From assembly GCA_015680685.1 (NCBI GenBank), contig MNCI01023297.1, forward strand, positions 136,985 to 200,984: a DNA stretch of 64,000 nt. Direction: 5' to 3'. A model generated the notes under the pieces. The model saw only the letters and a program-made list of their open reading frames with translations, was not told the DNA's origin and did not search any database. A program made the translations under genes and the position numbers. Of the stretch, positions 11,491-22,699 are shown piece after piece (within the stretch, counting starts at the first letter, position 1; every line of letters starts with the position of its first letter). Origin of the DNA: Gnetum montanum. Its lineage: Eukaryota > Streptophyta > Gnetopsida > Gnetales > Gnetaceae.

Positions 11491-14300
11491 ATGGACTACA
11501 AAATTCCTTGGTTATACACCACTAGTTTTCCATCTATCACCATTATTGATTTAATTAATCATGTGGTAGCACATCTAACATTCATGATAGTCTCATTTAG
11601 ATCATTCAACGATGTATCTTCATCTAAACTTGAAGGTATCTCCATTTTGGGGGATTTAGATGTGTTTTCTTCTTCTTCTTGATTTTCTATTTTAATTCCT
11701 AGGTCTCCATGTTTAATATCCTTTTCCAATGTATAATCAGAGCATAAGATATATGTGTCTAAGTCCTTTGTTTGATCCATTTTCTTAATTCTAGAACTAA
11801 TAAGTGAATCAATTACCTCCATGCATCTTTAAAACAATTTTACATTCTCATTTTCAATCCATTGAATGTCTTCTTGTTTAGTGGCTACTACGTAGATTGG
11901 ATTTTGCTCACATACTTGCTCCTAAATTTTGTTGTGGGTTGTGTTAATATTTTGAATTTTTAGCCCACACCTACACCTTTTACTATTAGTAGTAATACAT
12001 GGATTCTTTTGTCTCTCCACAATGATAGGTTCATCATTTCTATCAAGTGCTAAAGTAATGACAAATGTTGGCCCTTATGTAGGATTAGAAGACATTGGTC
12101 ATGAAAGGAAGGGTGTTCTACTTGATTGGAATTATACTAGTTTGGATGAGTTAGTAGGTCCATGAGTGTTGTCATGATGTGTGGGAATCGTCCTAAAGAA
12201 AGGATGTTTTCAAGATTGTGATGGAGATCTACTAGCATTATCATTTCTATGTATGTTCATAGCATAAGTGCAATTCTCTCATTGATGTCATGGTGCTGAA
12301 CCTTCCTGTGTTGTTGGTGGTGACATATGGTGGAAGGAAGTATGAGAATATTGAAGATATGATGAAGGATGAGAGGCGTGAGGTGGTGACCCTTCAAAAG
12401 ATGTGGTAGGTCAATGATATTTGGAAGAATGGTAGTAGCAATTTGAAGTAGAGGAGGTAGAACCAATCAGGGAAATAGGTTGTTGAACATAATATCCATA
12501 CGGGTTCAGTTAGTAGTAAGGGTAGTGCTAGTTTGATGATGGCCTCCCTTGCAACTGTGGGTTTTTCCACTACATTGGATGATAGTGTTGAGGCTAGTAA
12601 GAAGTCCCACTAGGATGGTATGGTTGATCATAGGACTATCTATAATTACCTTGTGAGAAAGGTAATTTCCTGGGCATTTGCTTTTGTACAAACTTTGGAT
12701 TCAATGCAAAAGCCCAATACTCATGTAGATGTAACATGATTGACCAATAGCCCTTTGGATGGCCATATAGGCAAATGTCACTTCCATCATCTTCTTCTAT
12801 GGTTGAGGCTATAGCTTCTTCTTCTATAGCCATTTTCCCTATTTTCCCATAAGTGTTCCTAGCTATTCCTTGGTTCTTCTTCCTCCATTTATTAGGATCA
12901 CCTAATTCATTTTGTATTACCTTCTCCTCTATAGTTTCTACAAAAGTTGTAGCTTTTTCATTTATCCACTCTAACATCCTATCTAGCCTTACTTGGAGTT
13001 CATCAAGAGATTGTTGCAATGGTAAGTTTTATTTTGAAATCACCTCATCAAGAGCTGCCTCTTTTTTCTCATCATAGATATGGATCCTCTTCTTTTAAAG
13101 AGCTGGGCCCCAATGATATTTCTTAACATTCTCTCATTTACATAGCTCTTCTCTTCTTTCACCACCTAGTCGATTAGCCTTTGTATTTGATGGGCTTTTA
13201 GTTCATATAATCAACCTTAAGCAGAAATCCCAAGGGTCCCCCTTGTTTTATTATGAAGCCCATCTATGATGTGAAAAGTTTCTCTTTTTGAGAGAAATCA
13301 TGGCCAGGACATCTATGTACTAGTGAATAGTATCTATCCAAGGTCACATCCAAGGGTTCATGATTTTCTTACTTCTACCCTTGGATTTGTTTTCTTAGGT
13401 TGGATACTATTACATAGGTTTGGTATTTTTCATTAAAAAGTTATACCATTCTGAACAACTAGTGGATGCAACTTGGTTCTAATGATCTATACTAACTTTT
13501 AGCTTCATCTATTACTGTCCTAGGAAAGAGCTTAAACTTTTGCCACTTTTGATATTTTGCAAGGTATAGGCATCATGGAAGGCTTGTAAGTGATGTTGTG
13601 GATCAAAATCATAGCCTCCCACAAATTTAGGGATATTATTCATATCGAGCCTTTTTATGTAACTTTCCCTACAATGCCTATGGGGTATGTCAACTACCTC
13701 TGTGATCTGTATCAAGCTCTTAGTGGCCAACAAGGGTTCATTGTCATTAGACATGGCATGATGAAAATGTTTATTTATATTTGCCCAATTGTGATGGTTT
13801 CAGTTGTGTTCATGTTAAGGTCTTTGATTTTTCCTGTGGTTTTTATTTCTACCCTTATTTCAAGCCCATAGTAAAGCTTTATCTCTACCTATGTTCATCT
13901 TTATCAAAACTAGATGTTGAAGAGGAAGAGGAAGATGAGGAACTAGGAGTATTAGCATGGCTTTAATGATATTTCCCATAGTCCCTTGATTTATTGTTTT
14001 TAGGTTTTGAGAAGGTCTTAGGCCTTGAGGCCTCCTTTGGTCTAGGACTTACTTCATCTTCTCTAAGGTTTTCTATCTTAGGTGAATGTAGTCATTGAGT
14101 ATTGTTAGGATGGTCATGAACATATGAAAATCCTACATGAGGTTGATCACTGTGATTTTCTTCAACATATATCTCGTTAGTTCTCCAATGAATGTTCTCT
14201 CCATATGATGCATTATCGCTTCCTTGTGAAAGAGATATTTTTGTTAGTTAATGATATGTGTGACTTAATATTTTCTAAAAGATAAGTCATTAATGCATTT
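11490..14300 (-). pseudogene. gag of element A
   Basis: Minus-strand decayed gag. From the N-terminus there is a Ser-rich segment (about 13960-13910) and the start of the Retrotrans_gag-type domain at about 13690-13560, with LDMNNIPKFVGGYDFDPQHH and LQAFHDAYTL. Further blocks are at 13019-12636 (LYGHPKGYWS, FALNPKFVQ), then a Tyr/Pro/Gln-rich tail and an acidic segment at 11822-11559 with NQEEEENTSK. The same blocks occur in B (45.4-43.0 kb) and E (50.9-52.3 kb). Nothing resembling protease, RT or integrase follows. Two open stretches of 80 and 127 residues survive. The role would be the virus-like particle coat. Confidence 0.8.
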
Positions 14301-14344
14301 ATAGTGATCATGTATGATATAACTAATCTAGATAACTAGCATCA

Positions 14345-14362
14345 TCCTCGACAACAATGCCA
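14345..14362 (-). other. Primer-binding site of element A (tRNA-Asp type)
   Basis: On the minus strand, directly inside the 5' LTR, the sequence reads TGGCATTGTTGTCGAGGA. It differs from the complement of the plant tRNA-Asp 3' end (TGGCGCCGTTGCCGGGGA, from knowledge) only by transitions. This primer is typical of Athila-type elements. Confidence 0.75.
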
Positions 14363-14363
14363 A

Positions 14364-14727
14364 TGATGAGCAACAAGGTACCCCCTATGCCCAACCATAC
14401 GAATCACAAGTGTTCATGCATGATCCAATCGAATTCCATGGATGGAACTAGTTGTGGCATCTATATCATTATGCCTTGATCACAGTTCGTTGTCTTCCCA
14501 CTTGGACTAGTGGTAGCTTTATCACATATGGTTTAGCCCAAAGTAAGGCATATGATTCTTGATGTTGTTTTGGCCTTATGCTACTCCTAATGATAATAAA
14601 GAAATCATTGGTTTAAACTAATTAATAATGGAAAGTAAATTCTAAACTAGCCTATGAGTGATGAGTGTCCATTTCCAACTTACCATACACATCCTAAACC
14701 CACATATTCACTACTGGGATTACCAAG
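14364..14727 (-). repeat. 5' LTR of element A, left piece (U5/R side)
   Basis: Starts TGATGAGCAACAAGGTACCC and stops at ATTACCAAG, where element B begins. The LTR resumes at 46500. The homologous uninterrupted LTR at 9189-10125 runs through this point without a break (GGTTACCAAGCACTATGCTA). Confidence 0.9.
14723..14727. other. Target-site duplication CCAAG, left copy (element B)
   Basis: CCAAG directly before TGATAAG of the B LTR; an identical CCAAG follows the other end of B. Confidence 0.9.
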
Positions 14728-15680
14728 TGATAAGCAATGAGGTACCCCTATTCCCAACCATATGAATTATAGAGCATTCATGCATGATTCGGTTGAATTT
14801 CATGAACTTTATAGTTTCTAGTGCACTAGTCTTCTAGGCAATGAACCTTGTCATAAGGTCATTCATTTTCTTCCTAATTACACTTGTGAAGCACATGGTA
14901 TGGTTAAGTGTAATTGTGGCATATGATTTTTATAGTTTTATGTTTTATAGTCTTGGTGCTTGAATAGAGATAAAGACAAGGTAATTTAACGGCTAATTCA
15001 ATGTAACTAATCTATTGGCCTCTAGCTAATCCTAACATAAGTATTCAGTCCTAGTTCTTATACATGTCCTAAACCCATGTATCCACTACTAGGTTACTAA
15101 GTGCTATACTACTAGGTGTACCAAGTAATAACACTATTGGGATTACCAAGCGAATACATGTTATGCTTGAAGTAGTCGTACTTATGTATTTAATCTATCT
15201 AGCTTATATTGTTCAATTATCTTAATTAGCTTAATTACTAGAAAACATTGAATAAGTAATTAAAAACATCAAATGCATAAATAAAATATTTAATCTATCC
15301 AAAATGCTACAAAGTTTATCAAAAAGCTCATCTTTATTGTTGCACACATTGTCGTGCTTAGGTACAACAATGTTGGAATAAAGATCTACACATTCAATGA
15401 CTCCTGCTACGAGCACTCAAGAAAAATATTCTAACTTTCAAATACACAAACTGCAAGAGCTTTTCTATTACTATGAAAATTGATGCCATAAATGTGGTCA
15501 GTGGCTCATATTTATAGACCAGTATAGACCCTTGTGTCGACGGGACCACATCAACGTAATTCACTATGTCAATGGGCTCGTCAATGGGGCCTAGTTGATG
15601 AGGCCTCATCAACACAATAGACCACATCAATGAGACCTCGTCAATGGGTCCTAGTCGATGCGACAAACTAAAACTCATCA
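14728..15680 (-). repeat. 3' LTR of element B (953 bp)
   Basis: TGATAAG...ACTCATCA. It aligns with 45590-46494 along its length. In the segment around CTTCCTAATTACACTTGTGA I count roughly ten differences in about 180 bp. The U3 motif array is at 15535-15665; the TATA box (minus) is near 15514 (TATTTATAGACC on plus). Confidence 0.93.
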
Positions 15681-15949
15681 TACCCCCACAACTAAATGAC
15701 AACTCATCCTCGAGTTCTTTACAAAATTGGAAAGGTGTGGAATTATTGATTGACTTTGACATAACAAAATAAAATAAGACAAAATTGACATAACAACTAA
15801 GTGCCCAATGTATGGATCAACACATTACAAAAATTGCAGTGTTTATGACACAAAATTACACACCATGACATGATTCTTCAAAACTGGACAACACGTTCTT
15901 TGATGGCATGAAGTTGATGGAGAAGATCAAATAGTCCCAAGTGGTGGTG
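15681..15949 (-). other. Polypurine tract and 3' untranslated region of element B
   Basis: TACCCCCACAACTAAATGAC adjoins the LTR. On the minus strand this is a GTTGTGGGGGTA purine tract, identical in type to that of A at 10126. The rest is short noncoding sequence before the accessory ORF. Confidence 0.75.
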
Positions 15950-18790
15950 GCTCCTAAGGTTTTAAGGAACCTTCACCAACTTTAGGCATGTGTGGTGGTA
16001 GAGGTGGCCATGGTTGTCTTGTTGTTGTTGCTACTTCAAATGGAAGGCAAAAAGAATCTAATAATGCTTCCATTTTCTCTTCTTTGCTCCTAGGATCATT
16101 CAGAGTCCATGTAGCTTTGCTAATGTGGGTCGGGGCTGGAACTTCTCAAGGATAAGACAAAATAGGAAATAGCTCCTTCACATTGATAAACCAAGCCACA
16201 AATTGCTTATTCTTAATGTCAAATGCTCAAAGTGTGTTCTACAATGCCTAGTACTCATTTATTCTTTTGGCTAGGTTCTCTATGACTGATCTTTGGTTGA
16301 TGAATTTCACCTTAATAACCTTAAGTTCAACATTTGCAACTGCAAGCTTTTGCTTGATGTCTTTATGGGTCTTGAACTCAACCTCATACAATAAGTATGA
16401 GTTGGCCACTTGCTTCTCAATTTTAGAACATGATTGTTTGATAGTCAACATTGCCAAGTTTGCATAATACAGACTGGACAGCTTCATGTACTTTATCATC
16501 TCTTCAATCTGCAACTCCTTCATGCAAATTTTTACCCTATTGTAGGCATCAATCCCATCAACAATGGGTTGCCAAAATTCTCTACCTTATTAGAGTTACT
16601 AGAGGGCCTCATTAACCTTTGCCTTCACTAGTTGGATATGCTTTTCATTCACCTCCTTTTGTAGGCTAACTTGGTCTCTGTAATGATTTTTAACTTTCTC
16701 AAATTTCAGAGCCTCGTTCTTCCAGGTAGTAATCTTAATAGCTGACTTCTGGTATAAGGCATGAACCTCCTCCATGGAGAGGTTACAATTCTCTACTGTC
16801 AATCTCCTCAGTTTGACATTTGCCCAAGCAAGCTACTCTTGCTATTGATGGATAAATTCTTCTAACTATTGTTTTTGCACATCAATGCTACATAGGCAAT
16901 GGTTTTCTATGGTCAAGGATTCATTTTATTTTCACATCTACATCAAGTCCCTTCGTACTAAATGAGTTGCAACTTTTGCTATGGACTAATTAAAGACTTC
17001 CATTACCATTTCTCCCTCAACCCACTTAAGCTATTCTTGAAGCTATTGAAAAGCTTCATCTCATGTCAATGAAAGGTTGATAAGAGTAGGGTTATTAATT
17101 TGGGCACACAAGTCCACAACTTTCACAAATAAGCATTGATTATGTGCTTGAGCTATTTCAAGTTGCCCTTCCAAGATGAGGCACTTGCCCTTTGCCTCTA
17201 GCAGCTCCAACTAGGTTACAATGATGGTATCTAAAAAATCAAAGATATCTGGAATTGATTACCTAGTTCCCACTAGTCGATCTAGCAATTCTGCATGCTA
17301 AGCTACATGTAATCTTCTACTAATTGTCCCTATGAATGCCTGCACATCTCTTAGTGTAGAAAAATTTGGTTCAAGAACTATAGATACATTTAATTTCTTA
17401 GTAACTTGATTAGCAACAATCTCTACAATTGTCTCCTACCCCTGGTGTTGCATCACCAATACAATTGCCTCCTCACCCTTCTCCAAGAGCACTAAAAAGG
17501 AAGTAACATTTCTAGATATTTCTGGGAATAGATGGTGCTAAGAGAGAGATACCATCACCTCTCAAGCACTTATATTTGACCTTGTAGGTAATCACATTTT
17601 TTGGGTAGATAGCATTGATCCACCTTCCTTCATCTAGTTGATTGTACAAGCCACTTCTTTGAGGTGACTCATGGCTAGTCTATACATAGATGGATCTCCA
17701 CCACTAGTTCCTACCTGTTGCTCTTGTTGTTGCAAGAGTTGCTCTCAAAATTTTTACATGCGTTCAACCATAATGTAGGCCTCTAGTGTTTGCTCATGAG
17801 TAGGTGCTAGAGGTGGATGTTGCTGCTCCTTTTCTATGGTCATGGTAGCTATCTTATCCTTCACCATCTCAGCCCACAAAGCACTAGGAGCATGCCTAAG
17901 TATATCATTTGCATAGTAGACTATCCCTACTCTTTGGCATAGTTTTTTGATTAAGCAGGGAAAGGGCAAGGTCTTTCTTCCACATTCATTCTCTTTGAAG
18001 CACCTCTATTTCTAGATAGATTAGTTGTGGAAGATTTGCTTGAAATTTTCTACTTAGAGCGGTGCATGCTTGGGTGAAGAAGCCAATCACCTTACTAGGC
18101 CTTACCATTGGATTTAGGTGGTAGGTTGCTATCTTAAAATAGACTCTCTTTGCTAGTTTGAGCATGCCAAACTCCTTATGGTCAACCCATAACACTGTTG
18201 AGTCCACTCCTTCTTTACTCTAGGATCGCCTTATGTTGACAACTCTATCAACTATGTTCCTATGTCTAGTAACCGAAGGACCTATGTAATGGCCTCCACT
18301 GAGTAGGACACTTTCATGTCCTTGATTTTCATAGCAAATCCTACTTTCCTATTATTCTAGAAGAGATATGTTTCTTACATGTATCACTCTCCACTAGAAG
18401 TGATGATTGGCCACATGGAAGAGGCTTGCAGTTGAGTTCTGACATCTTCTGGAGCTTGTTCAAGGAATGGTCCAAAATTTAGTTCTTAGAGAACTGAGTG
18501 TTGAACCTCACAGCTTCTAATTATGTTGAGATAGGCCTATGTTAGTGTGACTTCCAATCTAGGTATAGGACCTAGCACTTCGCCTTGCTTTGAATGTTCA
18601 GATGTGGCTGCATCTTCGGGAATCTGTCGGACAGATTTCACCTTGGCCTCATCTCTAAGAGGTCTTGTTGCATGGGTTGCCTTAGCCTATTCTTGGCCAT
18701 GTTCTTGTTGGCCTCTTTTTCCTCTGGGTTGCTTCTCCTGTGGTTGTGATGGTCCCTCCTCATGCGGTCTCTTCAATCTTAATGCCATCT
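15950..18790 (-). pseudogene. Accessory (env-position) ORF of element B, about 900 codons
   Basis: From about 18790 downward, conceptual translation gives a long protein broken by in-frame stops, mostly TAG/TAA at Trp or Gln positions, with few frame changes. The N-terminus is basic and polar (MALRLKRPHEEGPSQPQEK). The middle part has a globular domain ending near 17950 with LPFPCLIKKLCQRVGI, resembling the FPxLITxLCxxAGV end of the putative plant transposon protein domain found in Athila-type ORFs. The second half (about 17000-16240) is Lys/Glu/Leu-rich and coiled-coil-like (open stretches at 16802-16599 and 16523-16248). The C-terminus is Pro-rich. No signal peptide or membrane segment is evident, so calling it an envelope would rest on position alone. 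Homologous parts occur in D and E. Confidence 0.72.
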
Positions 18791-20529
18791 ATAATTACAC
18801 ATAACAACAAATTAGTAATTATTATGTAACTTAGAATGATTGGAATACCTTGTCTCATGAGGGGTTATATCCAACTAAGGTATGATTATGCCTAGATAAA
18901 TTAAGTAGTTAATTATTAATTTAATCTTTGGTTTAACAAAGTTGTTGGAAGGGTTAAATTCTCAAAAATTAATGATTTAATAGCATTTATCGCTTAACCC
19001 TTTAGGGAAGTTAGGAAAAAAATTTTAAAAATTATCATCAAAACCTTAGGGTTTTCTATCCCCATGACTAAGTGCTTATCTTCGATAATTGCAAGATAAA
19101 AAAATGAGGTGATTTGAATAAACAATGTGAGAGTTATAGGCTTGGGAAGGTTTTGGGCTTTGAAAATTACAAAAAAATCCTTCGGCGTTATGGACCATAT
19201 GTGAAAAAATCTTAAGTGTTCAATGATATTTATAGTATTTTTGTGGACCCAGTCAATGCAATCCATAAGTTGTTGACCACTATTGACTTTCATTGACTTG
19301 GTCAAAACTTAAAAATTACAAAGAAATTTTGAACAAAATTAGGATCAAATGGAAGCCCAAATAGCCATGAACATGATGACAATGTGATAAGAGAGCGTTG
19401 AAGTCCCAAAAATTAAAAAAAAATTAGGAAAAATGGTAAAATGAAATGAAACATGAGAGTGTAAGGAGCACAGAGTGATGTGCACAATAGAACATGTGAA
19501 AGATAGAATTGTAACAATGCCTAAGTTAAGGAACTTAACTAACCAAACCAAGAGATATGCAAGTGGGTCCTTCTAATAGTAGGCATCTACCCTTGTTACC
19601 CTTGCATAACCCCAACTAAGAAGTCTATGGGCCCCATAGTTGATTAATGATTATGAAAAGTTAAGGACTAACGAAAAAGAATCTATCTAAGAATTCCAAC
19701 ATTTCAAACTAAGACATCAAGCATAACATAGAAACTAATAATAAGGTGAGTTATGTTAGCATAGATGGAAGATTGAGAAGGTGAAATGGAATCCCGAATT
19801 GAGATCGTAAGAAGTCCCTTGTAGAATATGTGTTTAAAATGACCTAAGAAGATCCATCCTTAGTCCAAACCAAAATCAACCTCTTTTAGTGACTTCACAT
19901 TGTCACTCCAAGATTAATCAACCCACTCAAGACACAAGAGTGCTCCCGTGAAAAAAAAAACCATTTCAAAAAGAGAAAAAAAGATAACTAGGAACTGACA
20001 GAGAGAGGGCCTTAGTTAGAGGGGACCTTCAGGCATGGGTGCATGTATTTCTAGTCCCATAACTAGTTCTTGTAGCTCGTTTATTTATCTAAGGGGTGTG
20101 CTTTGAATTTTCATCATCTTTTTTTTTCTTTTTTTTTTCAAATGGGAACCATAGCATGCAAAGACTTTTTTTGTCTTCCTATTAGTGGTTGGGATAAAAT
20201 AGTAAGAAGTTCATGAAAAACACCCAAGCACTCAAGTGATCAGAAGACTACAAGAAGTATTAAGTCCCCTTAAAGTCACATCCTCCACAAGCCTTTGAAT
20301 CTTTCCCAATTCTAGAACTACCAAGGTTACCAATTGATTAAAAGTGTTGTTAATGGAAGGAACCTCAAACTCCCAAAACAAGGAAAACCATAGAGTTTAT
20401 TAGATGGATGGATGACATGGACTCACTACCTATTCCATAAAAAATAAACCATGTCATAGTCATTAGACATCAAAATTCAAAAATAGAATCTAGACATCAA
20501 CAATCAAAACATTAAGCACAAACCATCAT
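18791..20529 (-). other. Element B spacer between accessory ORF and the C insertion
   Basis: No recognisable coding sequence. An open stretch of 103 codons (minus, 19305-18994) resembles nothing I know and has no counterpart in A. The part at 19990-20200 (CCATAACTAGTTCT, AAGGGGTGTGCTTTGAATTT) aligns with A at 10702-10930. Element C begins at 20530. Confidence 0.6.
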
Positions 20530-22139
20530 TGAAACACCACCAATTTTGGGCCTCAATACTTCAACTGCAAATTTGTCTAAGTGTCAAAACTTAGCAAATT
20601 TTTCTAAGTGTTGGTGCTATGATCCCCAACATAGCCAGCGTAGCATGCATCAAGGCCTGTTTTGCCAGATTTTCTAAGTGTCAATAGCAGTTGCATGAAA
20701 ATTTTTTTGAGTGTTCTACTATGCTCTCACTCTACTTGTTACACTTTAGAGTGTAGCCAGGGTAGCACACTTTTCAGTAGCCAGTTTTGCCTTAAGTGTT
20801 GGACAAGAAGCTGTTAAGCTAGCTTAGCATGAAAGAGACATTTGGCAAATTTTCTAACTCCTAAGGATACCTCACCTACAACGCCTTAGTGCATAGCCAA
20901 TGTAGCATGAAGGAAAACTATAGATTCTATCAAATTTTTCTAAGTATCCCTGCTACGCCTTACTATGCTCCAAAGCATAGCTAGCGTAACTAGTGCTCTA
21001 GAGTGTAGCCAGCATAACCCTCCAACAACCTCTAAAGGTCTCCAGAACTCAGCATCAACTTTCATCTCAACTCTAACATTCCTCCAACAAGCAAGATCAA
21101 CAATTTGTATCTCTTAAGAAACTACCATTGGTTCCCCAAATTATACCTATGCTTGACCCTACTTGAAAAAAGAGAAGACGTAGTCCCAGAGCATAACCTC
21201 CAAGTTGCACTATTTTTTGCATTTTTTATAGGTACATTGTGGTCATTCAAATTCCTTCACATGCAGTCTTGGCAATGTAGTCATAGTTCAGCCATCTCTG
21301 GGGATCCATTGTAGTACTCTAGAGCATAACACTTTGCTATTTCCATGGGAGTGTAGTAAGGTCTAGTGTAGTCCCTTCTACCCTCATGTCACATGGTGCC
21401 CAATCCACATTTCACACTAACCCTAGCCCTATAAATACCCCAGCATTTAGCATTCTAGGGGTTGGCAAATCAAAAGAGCATTGGGAATTTTGGCATTTTG
21501 ACCATTCTTAACACTCTTGCACTCAAGCACACTTAGCACTTTGGCATATTCCAAGATCCCATTGAAAAACTGGTGCACACTATCTAGCATGCAATCCACC
21601 GTTGCTTCAGTGGAGCCTAGTAATAGCTAGCCCAGTAGGTTCAATTCCCATGGCAAATGTTAGTTCCATAGCTTGAGCATCCCAAAGACTATGACTACAC
21701 TATTACACTGCCACTGTGCCCATCTATACACCACATACCATTTTCATTTCTTTTCCTACAATTGCTACACTCCCTCATTTAGGGTAGTGCACTTTCATTT
21801 TTCAACTCTATTACATTTTCGAGTACTTTCTCTTTTGAATTTGGCATAGCATTCACATTTTCTCACTGTTTCACACATGTTTGCACACTTACACTATTAT
21901 TTTTAGGCTAAGACTTCTTGATATGCTCTAGATTAGTCGATCCCAATGTCCACCAGTAACATCGTATAAATCCCCTTTCACACATATTTGTCATAGCACC
22001 TTGTAAGTACCTATTTGATCGACAAGATAATTTAGGGCACTCCATTTCTATTTCTAGCATGGCCATCACATGGACTTGGGGTTAGGTTGTATGCCTGCTA
22101 ACCTCTCAGTGTTCTAGCCACTAACGTTTTTGGTTGTCA
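20530..22139 (+). repeat. 5' LTR of element C
   Basis: Begins TGAAACACCACCAATTTT and ends GGTTGTCA. It aligns with 37487-39149 over its full length. From 20580 to 21020 it contains repeated imperfect palindromes of the type CTACACTCYARAGYGTAG, each near TTTCTAAGTGT. TATAAATAC is at 21430. Relative to the 3' LTR it lacks about 50 bp, one palindrome unit near 20990. Confidence 0.92.
21430..21438 (+). promoter_or_regulatory. TATA box of element C 5' LTR
   Basis: TATAAATAC in the context CCCTATAAATACCC, conserved at 38443 in the 3' LTR. It lies downstream of the palindrome-rich U3 and fits a Pol II core promoter. Confidence 0.7.
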
Positions 22140-22165
22140 TAGTTTTTGGCACTAGAAGGAGGGCC
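22140..22165 (+). other. Primer-binding site of element C
   Basis: TTTTTGGCACTAGAAGGAGG follows the 5' LTR end at once. TGGC(A/G)C is what pairs with a tRNA 3' CCA end. The tRNA is not the Asp type used by the Athila-like copies. Similar TGGCGCTAGAAGGAGGG sites are, to my recollection, used by other Tat-lineage elements; I cannot name the tRNA with confidence. Confidence 0.65.
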
Positions 22166-22699
22166 TCCAATTCCTTCTGTGTTCAAGAGTAGTCCCATGT
22201 GCTTTCTACACCTCCATCACTAGTTTTGAGCCAGCGTAGATGTAACACCCTTGTGGACCTACCATAGCAGTAACTAGATCATAGGCTAATGCAAAAGTTA
22301 TCTACGATTTAGTTAGTGTAGATTGGTCCTAATTATCGATTCCCCTAGAACCTTGTAGGATGAAAGCCCAAGTGTATCTGTTATGTTAAACTCTAAATGC
22401 TCTAGAGAAAGTAACAAGTTCTCAAAGTGTAGAAGCCTTCAACGTAGCAAGCATAACACTAAAGCTAGTCACTTTTTAATAGTGTTTCCACATTTAGTCA
22501 TTTTCTAGCTTGTTTTCACAGTTTTTCATACTTAGCCATTTTTCCACTATTTTCTACACTTGACCATTATCTGTTCAACACTATCCTTTCTTACATTTTT
22601 ACACATTAACATAAATCCCATGTAGCCTTCAACCTCTACCTTAAGCATGGTGGCAACCCACCCCATCTAGTAGGTGATGGAAATTGATCCCCCACTGAG
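22166..22699 (+). other. 5' leader of element C
   Basis: Noncoding. It contains T/C-rich stretches with TTTTC.ACA motifs but no ORF or identifiable repeat. Confidence 0.5.

Noticed and set aside
18547-18804. Plus-strand 85-codon Cys/Ser-rich ORF
   Set aside because: It lies antisense to the N-terminal end of the element B accessory ORF, which has clear homologous context; a shadow frame.
19345-19551. Minus-strand 68-codon hydrophobic ORF considered as env transmembrane segment
   Set aside because: It lies upstream of the accessory ORF in noncoding spacer, with no matching copy in A, D or E.
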